Assembly: GCA_002309805.1 (NCBI GenBank)
Contig: DBYJ01000005.1
Location: 296-11,568 of the forward strand
Length of the DNA stretch: 11,273 nt
Direction: 5' to 3'
From: Bacteroidales bacterium UBA1189
GTDB taxonomy: Bacteria > Bacteroidota > Bacteroidia > Bacteroidales > Bacteroidaceae
In this document: in pieces, positions 6,894 through 11,273 of the stretch
How positions within the stretch are numbered: position 1 is the first letter of the stretch
Layout: each line of letters opens with the position of its first letter
Made by a program: the position numbers and the translations under genes
Notes under the pieces: model-generated
The model's input: the letters and a program-made list of their open reading frames with translations, nothing else
Database searches by the model: none
What the model was told of the DNA's origin: nothing

Positions 6894-7718
6894 ATGAAAC
6901 GAATACCCCTACTTGCGATAATGGCCATCCATGTCGGCATTCTGTTGGCGCAGGAGTCCGTCAGGACTTCCGATATAGCTGACATAGACAGCCTGACACT
7001 GCCTTTCATGAAACCTGTTCCTTCGGGCATGGGAACGGGTGTCGTCAGCGCATTTCCGGAATTCAAGCTGCGACGTCCGCTCACCCGTTATTCACAGCCC
7101 TCCTATGTCGTCAGCCACTATGAGCTGAATCGCAAGTTCAACTTCCAGCAGTATGCCCCCAAGGACTATCTGCTCCGCTGGGACGAAGGCCGTCTGACAG
7201 GCTACAACAGCACCGAGCTGCTGCCCGGCATAGGCGGCGTAGCCACAGCTGGCGTCACCGCCGTACACCATTTCAGCGACGAACTCACGCTCACGGGTGG
7301 TGCGATGCTGCAAAAGACGGGCCTCCTCTACAACACCGCCAGCGTCCACGCCCAGCTGAGCTATCAGCTGACGGACTACGTCAGCGTCAATGCCTTCGGC
7401 GCCTACCAGTCGCCCAGCTTCATGAGCACCTACCACACTCGTCAGAACGTTCTTTTCGGAGGCTTCGTCACCCTCCACACCGAAAACAAGAAGTGGGGCG
7501 TCGACCTGGGCGAGAAGACAGAGGTGAACCCCTACACGGGACGTCTGGAAGCCACGCCCATCGTCATGCCCTATTACAACCTGCAAGGGCAGAAACTGGG
7601 CATCGACTTCGGCGGACTGCTGAAAAGCATCATCATCAACAACCGTATGCGGAAAGAGGGTGCCCCGCCGATGGGGCCGATGGGACCCATGGGGCCGATA
7701 CCTCCCATGCCGCACTAA
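6894..7718 (+). CDS. Exported protein of unknown function with a Gly-Pro-Met C-terminal tail
   Basis: A 274-residue protein that I cannot assign to a named family. Residues 1-19 form a signal peptide (MKRIPLLAIMAIHVGILLA), probably cut before Gln20. The mature part lacks long hydrophobic helices. From about 105 to 250 it shows alternating aromatic/hydrophobic strands and turns (ELTLTGGAMLQKTGLLY, QLSYQLTDYVSVNAFGAY, LFGGFVTLHT), suggesting beta-sheet and perhaps an outer-membrane or surface-associated beta structure. The last 19 residues (256-274) are Gly/Pro/Met-rich with repeated GPM after a basic NNRMRK, resembling a short collagen-like tail. Chain start is set by the -7 motif 9 bases upstream and the signal peptide; the longer frame to 6804 is rejected. 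The gene stands alone and ends at two tandem terminators. Envelope location is likely from the signal peptide; any function would be a guess. Confidence 0.8.
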   Translation: MKRIPLLAIMAIHVGILLAQESVRTSDIADIDSLTLPFMKPVPSGMGTGVVSAFPEFKLRRPLTRYSQPSYVVSHYELNRKFNFQQYAPKDYLLRWDEGRLTGYNSTELLPGIGGVATAGVTAVHHFSDELTLTGGAMLQKTGLLYNTASVHAQLSYQLTDYVSVNAFGAYQSPSFMSTYHTRQNVLFGGFVTLHTENKKWGVDLGEKTEVNPYTGRLEATPIVMPYYNLQGQKLGIDFGGLLKSIIINNRMRKEGAPPMGPMGPMGPIPPMPH

Positions 7719-7721
7719 TGA

Positions 7722-7755
7722 AAAAAGCCACCTTCATTTGTAAAGATGGCTTTTT
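7722..7755. terminator. Intrinsic terminator, first of a tandem pair
   Basis: AAAAAGCCACCTT (7722-7734) pairs with AAGATGGCTTTTT (7743-7755) with one C-A mismatch and an 8-base loop. It has an A-tract on one side and a T-tract on the other, so it can work in both directions. It starts 3 bases after the stop codon of the exported-protein gene. Confidence 0.85.
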
Positions 7756-7768
7756 GCTTAGTTTGTAA

Positions 7769-7802
7769 AAAAAGCCACCCTCGCTTGTAGGGATGGCTTT
7801 TT
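7769..7802. terminator. Intrinsic terminator, second of a tandem pair
   Basis: AAAAAGCCACCCT (7769-7781) pairs with AGGGATGGCTTTTT (7789-7802) with one bulged A and a 7-base loop. It is flanked by A- and T-tracts and is therefore bidirectional. It is a near copy of the hairpin at 7722-7755, about 47 bases on, including the trailing GCTTAG-TTTGT. On the minus strand it lies 33 bases after the stop of the Hc1-like gene and should terminate it. Confidence 0.85.
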
Positions 7803-7835
7803 GCTTAGCTTTGTGTGTAGAAAAATATCCTACCC

Positions 7836-8009
7836 TTAGGCCTTAGAAGCGGCAAGAGATTCCTTGCGGTACTCCTTCATCAGCTTCTCAAGTTCGAGAG
7901 AAGCGACGCGAGCGCGAGTGCCAGCGGTCTTGTTACCTTTTTCTACCTGAGCCTTTGCGTCCTTAACAAAAGCTTCATAAGCTGCTTCGATTTTTGCTAA
8001 AACTTCCAT
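7836..8009 (-). CDS. Histone H1-like protein (Hc1 family), 57 residues
   Basis: A short gene found by translating the minus strand from the ATG at 8009 to TAA at 7836-7838. The protein starts MEVLAKIEAAYEAFVKDAK, continues with QVEKGNKTAGTRARVASLEL and ends KEYRKESLAASKA. This matches my recollection of the small Hc1/histone H1-like proteins common in Bacteroidales. Conserved-looking features are VEKGNK-AG-RAR and LEKL-KE-RK. It has 9 Lys and 3 Arg against 8 Glu and 1 Asp, so it is modestly basic, predicted mostly helical and without a signal peptide. Relatives are regarded as nucleoid-associated DNA-binding proteins by similarity to chlamydial Hc1, though the Bacteroidota forms are barely studied. 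It has its own promoter at 8042-8070 and a terminator at 7769-7802, so it is a single-gene transcript. Codons such as GCT, AAG and CGC recur, suggesting good expression. Confidence 0.85.
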   Translation of the reverse strand: MEVLAKIEAAYEAFVKDAKAQVEKGNKTAGTRARVASLELEKLMKEYRKESLAASKA

Positions 8010-8041
8010 GTAATTTGAATTATAAAAATTAATACACGGTG

Positions 8042-8070
8042 CAAAGGTAGTGAATAATTGGCAATTACAA
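8042..8070 (-). promoter_or_regulatory. Bacteroidota-type promoter of the Hc1-like gene
   Basis: On the minus strand TTG (8070-8068), 18 bases, then TACCTTTG (8049-8042). The start codon at 8009 lies 32 bases downstream after an AT-rich leader, giving a normal-length leader of about 25 bases. Confidence 0.75.
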
Positions 8071-8102
8071 ACAGAAAATCAGACTTTTTTTCAAAAAAAA
8101 CG

Positions 8103-8131
8103 AAAAAACCTTCTGCAAGGCCTTCTGAAGG
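8103..8131 (-). terminator. Probable terminator after pcrA
   Basis: On the minus strand a CCTTC/GAAGG stem (8109-8131, with alternative CCTT/AAGG pairings inside) is followed by TTTTTT (8108-8103) and then, after CG, eight more T (8100-8093). It starts 40 bases after the pcrA stop. The stem is short and imperfect but the T-runs are strong. Confidence 0.5.
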
Positions 8132-8170
8132 CGGTGGGACAAATGCTTTTTTTTGAAAGCAGACTTAAAA

Positions 8171-10555
8171 TCAAAGCAATTTGATGCGAGCAAACTTCAA
8201 AAGAAGTGTCTTTTCGCCCACGTTGTCGAAGCGTATGACGGCTTTGGCGTTCTCGCCATCCCCCTCAATCCTGACGACGCTGCCTTGTCCGAAACGCTCG
8301 TGTTCGATGCGCGACCCGGGCTGAAGGTTAGACGAGGAAGAAGAGGATGAGGAGGAAGAGGACGGCCTGCTTGAAACGGCACTTCTTTCGCCCAGCGAGA
8401 CCCAGCGACGGGGTGTTGACGCCGCAGTAAGCGAAGGCGCTGACGTTGAGGTCGGTGTTGTTGACGACGACATAGGCTTTTGGGTAGGCGTTTGCCTTGA
8501 CGGTCCATAACCCTGCCTTCCTGACGGTCCATAACCCTGCCCGCTTGACGGCCTGTAGCCCACTTGCCCGCTGGCCTGCCTGCTGCCTTGCCCGCCTGTC
8601 AGGTAGCTGGGATCGATTTCGTTCAGGAAACGGCTGCGGGTGCCGAACTGCAGTTGCCCGTAGCGGAAGCGTGTCCTGGCGTAGGTGAGCAGACAGCGTT
8701 TCTCGGCACGGGTGATGGCGACGTAGAACAGGCGGCGCTCTTCCTCTACGTCGGCTTCCGTCTCAGCCATGCTGTTGGGGAACAAGTCTTCCTCCAGCCC
8801 CACCACGAACACGGTGTTGAATTCCAGTCCCTTTGCCGAGTGAACCGTCATCAGCGTCACGCGGGGCACGTCGGCATCGTGGGGATTATCCTGGTCGGTG
8901 AGCAGGGCGACGGTTGCCAGGAAGTCGGGCAGCCAGATGGCGTCGCTACCCTCCTCGCGTGCCGACTGCACGAAGTCGTGCATGGCGTCCATCAACTCCT
9001 GCACGTTCTCCTGACGGCTGCGTCCCTCGTCGGACATGTCGCTGAAGATGTCGCTCTTGATGCCGCTGCGGTTCACCACCTCCAGCGCCGTTTCGTAGGC
9101 ATCGCTGGTGCGCGACAGCTCGCGGAACGACGCTATCAGCTCGCGGAAGTGGCCCAGCTTCGTTATCGTGCCCTTCGAGACAGGCAGCTCGTAGTGCTCG
9201 GGGTCAGAGATGACGTCCCACAGGCTGGCGCCTGCCTGAGAAGCCGTCTCGATGATGCGACCGAGCGTCGTGTCGCCAATGCCACGTGCCGGATAGTTGA
9301 TGATGCGCTTGAACGCCTCCTCGTCGTGCGGGTTGACCATCAGGCGGAAGTAGGCGATGATGTCCTTTATCTCCTTACGCTGGTAGAACGACAGTCCGCC
9401 GTAGATGCGGTAGTCGATGCTGTTCTTCCGGAACTCCTCCTCGAAGATGCGCGACTGGGCGTTCGTGCGGTAGAGGATGGCAAAATCGTCCCAGTCCAGT
9501 CCATTCCGTCGTCGGATGGCCATCAGCTGTCGTGCCACGTAGCCCGCCTCTTCCTTGTCGGCAGCCGCCTCGAAGACGGTTATCGGCTCGCCCTGCTCCT
9601 TGTTCGAGAACACCTCCTTGGGGATGCGGCGCTGGTTGTGGGCTATGAGGCTGTTGGCAGCACCCACGATGGTCTGCGTCGAGCGGTAGTTTTCCTCCAG
9701 TTTGAAGAGGCGCGGATGGTCATAGCGGTTCTGGAAGGTGAGGATGTTGTCGATGCGGGCGCCGCGGAAGCTGTAGATGCTCTGCGAGTCGTCGCCCACC
9801 ACGCAGATGTGCTGATGACCAGATGTGAGCTGCCAGACGATTTCGTGTTGCGCCAGGTTGGTGTCCTGATACTCATCGACGAGCACAAAGTGGAAGCGCT
9901 CACGATAGCGCTGCAGCACGTCCTCCCTATTTTTAAAAAGGTAATAGGTCATCATCAGCAGGTCGTCGAAGTCCATCGCGTCGGACTGTCTCAGGCGGTT
10001 GGCATAGCGCTGGTAGATGTCGCGTATGGCAGGCAGCCGGCGCCGCATGTCCTCCTCGTTCATGGCCGGGTCGTTGTAGTACATGCCCGCCGTGATGAGG
10101 ACGTTCTTTGCTTCGCTGATGCGGCCTTGAACGGAGTTGGGCTTATAGAGCTTGTCGTCGAGCCCCATCTCCTTGATGATGGCCTTGACGAGGCTGCGCG
10201 AGTCCGTCTGGTCGTAGATGGTGAAGTTCGAGGTATAGCCCAGCGCCTCCGCCTCGCGGCGCAGGATCTTGGCAAAGAGGCTATGGAACGTCCCCATCCA
10301 GAGGTAGCGTGCCTGCTCCTCGCCCACCTTGCCGGCGATTCGGCTTTTCATCTCTGCCGCAGCCTTGTTGGTGAAGGTGAGTGCGAGGATTTCCCACGGC
10401 TTGTAACCCTCCACCTCCATCAGATGGGCAATCTTGTACGTCAGCACGCGCGTCTTGCCCGAGCCCGCGCCGGCTATAACCAGCGAAGGGCCGTCGTTGT
10501 ATTCGACGGCCTTCAGCTGGCTCTCATTCAGTTCTTTTGCGTAGTCGTTGTCCAT
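8171..10555 (-). CDS. pcrA: ATP-dependent DNA helicase, PcrA/UvrD family
   Basis: A 794-residue superfamily 1A helicase that unwinds DNA 3'-5' in nucleotide-excision and replication-linked repair. Motifs in order: Q-motif LNESQLKAV (9-17), Walker A AGAGSGKT (28-35), Ia LTFTNKAAAEM (59-69), Walker B VDEYQDTN (226-233), motif III GDDSQSIYSFRGA (254-266), IV YRTNAQSR (362-369), V TVHSAKGLEF (570-579) and VI LFYVAITRAEKR (609-620). After the motor core comes a 90-residue low-complexity linker (653-743). It has three GY-x-PS repeats, then Ser/Thr/Pro-rich sequence and 11 consecutive serines (732-742). A small C-terminal domain follows (744-794, GSRIEHERFGQGSVVRIEG...), matching the Tudor-like domain by which PcrA contacts RNA polymerase in other bacteria. 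The start at 10555 lies 8 bases after its -7 element. It is 28 bases from clpB on the same strand but has its own promoter. UvrD and PcrA are not reliably separated by sequence alone here. Confidence 0.95.
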   Translation of the reverse strand: MDNDYAKELNESQLKAVEYNDGPSLVIAGAGSGKTRVLTYKIAHLMEVEGYKPWEILALTFTNKAAAEMKSRIAGKVGEEQARYLWMGTFHSLFAKILRREAEALGYTSNFTIYDQTDSRSLVKAIIKEMGLDDKLYKPNSVQGRISEAKNVLITAGMYYNDPAMNEEDMRRRLPAIRDIYQRYANRLRQSDAMDFDDLLMMTYYLFKNREDVLQRYRERFHFVLVDEYQDTNLAQHEIVWQLTSGHQHICVVGDDSQSIYSFRGARIDNILTFQNRYDHPRLFKLEENYRSTQTIVGAANSLIAHNQRRIPKEVFSNKEQGEPITVFEAAADKEEAGYVARQLMAIRRRNGLDWDDFAILYRTNAQSRIFEEEFRKNSIDYRIYGGLSFYQRKEIKDIIAYFRLMVNPHDEEAFKRIINYPARGIGDTTLGRIIETASQAGASLWDVISDPEHYELPVSKGTITKLGHFRELIASFRELSRTSDAYETALEVVNRSGIKSDIFSDMSDEGRSRQENVQELMDAMHDFVQSAREEGSDAIWLPDFLATVALLTDQDNPHDADVPRVTLMTVHSAKGLEFNTVFVVGLEEDLFPNSMAETEADVEEERRLFYVAITRAEKRCLLTYARTRFRYGQLQFGTRSRFLNEIDPSYLTGGQGSRQASGQVGYRPSSGQGYGPSGRQGYGPSRQTPTQKPMSSSTTPTSTSAPSLTAASTPRRWVSLGERSAVSSRPSSSSSSSSSSSNLQPGSRIEHERFGQGSVVRIEGDGENAKAVIRFDNVGEKTLLLKFARIKLL

Positions 10556-10563
10556 TCCGACTG

Positions 10564-10594
10564 CAAAGGTACTGACAAACTATTTAATTTGCAA
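10564..10594 (-). promoter_or_regulatory. Bacteroidota-type promoter of pcrA, overlapping the clpB 3' end
   Basis: On the minus strand TTTG ending at 10592, 20 bases, then TACCTTTG (10571-10564). The -33 part lies inside the last codons of clpB, and the -7 part lies in the 28-base spacer. Only 8 bases separate the -7 element from the pcrA ATG, so the leader is only a few bases. Confidence 0.7.
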
Positions 10595-11273
10595 ATGTAA
10601 GCTGACCTTCTTTTACATCCACGCGGATGGGCTTCTCCTTGTCGATGCTGAAGGCGAGCAGACGGCGCGAGAGCTCGTCGAGCAGCAGGTGCTGGATGGC
10701 ACGTTTCACGGGCCGTGCACCGAACTCGGGGTCGTAGCCCACCTCGGCCACATAGTCGATGGCAGCAGGTGTCAGCTCCAGCCGTACGCCGTTCTCGCCC
10801 AGCATGCGGCAGACGGCACCCACCTGCAGCTCCACCACCCGTCGGATTTCGTCCTTCGTCAGCGGCAGGAACATGATGGTCTCGTCCACACGGTTCAGGA
10901 ACTCGGGCCGTATCTGCTGCTTCAGCATGGCCATGACGGTCTTCTGCGTCTCGTCGAGCACGCGCTCGCGGTTGCTGTCGTTCATGCCGGCAAACTGCTG
11001 ACGGATGTAGTCGCTGCCGAGGTTCGACGTCATGATGATGATGGTGTTCTTGAAGTTCACCGTGCGCCCCTTGTTGTCCGTCAGACGGCCGTCGTCGAGC
11101 ACCTGCAGCAGGGTGTTGAAGACGTCGGGATGGGCTTTTTCAATCTCGTCGAACAAGACGACGCTGTAGGGCTTGCGTCGCACAGCCTCGGTGAGCTGTC
11201 CGCCCTCCTCGTAGCCGATGTATCCTGGAGGGGCGCCGATGAGTCGCGTCACGCTGAACTTCTCCTGATACTC
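10584..11273 (-). CDS. clpB: ClpB disaggregase (Hsp104 family), C-terminal part, truncated by window edge
   Basis: The minus-strand frame is open to the last base, giving the final 229 residues. The GTG at 11252 is an internal valine, not a start. The piece is most of the second AAA+ domain and the C-terminal lid of ClpB, the hexameric ATPase that pulls aggregated proteins apart with DnaK/DnaJ/GrpE. Visible: EYQEKFSVTRLIGAPPGYIGYEEGG (1-25) with pore-loop Tyr18, Walker B VVLFDEIEKAHPD (38-50), sensor 1 IIIMTSNLGS (78-87), the arginine-finger region RPEFLNRVDE (122-131) and sensor 2 GARPVKR (185-191). No ClpP-binding loop is seen, which favours ClpB over ClpC or ClpA. The protein ends LTFAN just before pcrA. 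The N-domain, first AAA+ module, coiled-coil middle domain and Walker A of the second module lie outside the window, as does its promoter. Confidence 0.93.
   Translation of the reverse strand, partial: EYQEKFSVTRLIGAPPGYIGYEEGGQLTEAVRRKPYSVVLFDEIEKAHPDVFNTLLQVLDDGRLTDNKGRTVNFKNTIIIMTSNLGSDYIRQQFAGMNDSNRERVLDETQKTVMAMLKQQIRPEFLNRVDETIMFLPLTKDEIRRVVELQVGAVCRMLGENGVRLELTPAAIDYVAEVGYDPEFGARPVKRAIQHLLLDELSRRLLAFSIDKEKPIRVDVKEGQLTFAN

Noticed and set aside
8564..10600. A 678-codon open frame on the plus strand opposite pcrA
   Set aside because: It is the antisense shadow of a gene with a complete set of helicase motifs; the product has no recognisable domain and no promoter of the local type.

Overview
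The window looks like ordinary chromosome from a member of the Bacteroidales, most likely Prevotella or a close relative. Three things support this. Most well-placed genes have the Bacteroidota sigma factor -7 motif TAnnTTTG (mainly TACCTTTG) just upstream, usually with a TTG about 18-20 bases further upstream. There are no clear Shine-Dalgarno sequences, and A-rich stretches precede the starts instead. The gene content also fits: a short histone H1-like (Hc1) protein, a bacterial acyl-ACP thioesterase, a GH43 arabinanase-like enzyme and a fused ADP-forming acyl-CoA synthetase. Coding DNA is fairly GC-rich and the spacers are AT-rich.

Left part, plus strand (1-2811): the 3' part of an ADP-forming acyl-CoA synthetase, a secreted GH43 glycosidase 12 bases downstream, then a small Gly/Ser/Leu-rich protein with one perfect EF-hand calcium loop. 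A strong 14-bp hairpin at 2853-2884 separates this run from the convergent minus-strand genes.

Middle (2918-6723): on the minus strand, an AraC-family regulator and upstream of it a long-chain acyl-CoA ligase. Between them is a 344-base gene-free stretch holding an inverted repeat, a perfect 21-base tandem duplication of one arm, and a further small hairpin. The ligase is divergent from an acyl-ACP thioesterase. The two share a 189-base promoter region, and together they fit release and re-activation of fatty acids.

Right part (6894-11273): an exported protein of unknown function with a Gly-Pro-Met tail, then two near-identical terminators in tandem. On the minus strand follow the short Hc1-like gene, a PcrA/UvrD helicase with a long low-complexity linker, and the C-terminal third of ClpB, cut by the window edge. 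The pcrA promoter lies partly inside the end of clpB.

I found no mobile element, CRISPR array, tRNA or rRNA, and no convincing new multi-gene system. The points most worth checking are the repeat cluster at 3942-4032, the EF-hand protein and the unknown exported protein.
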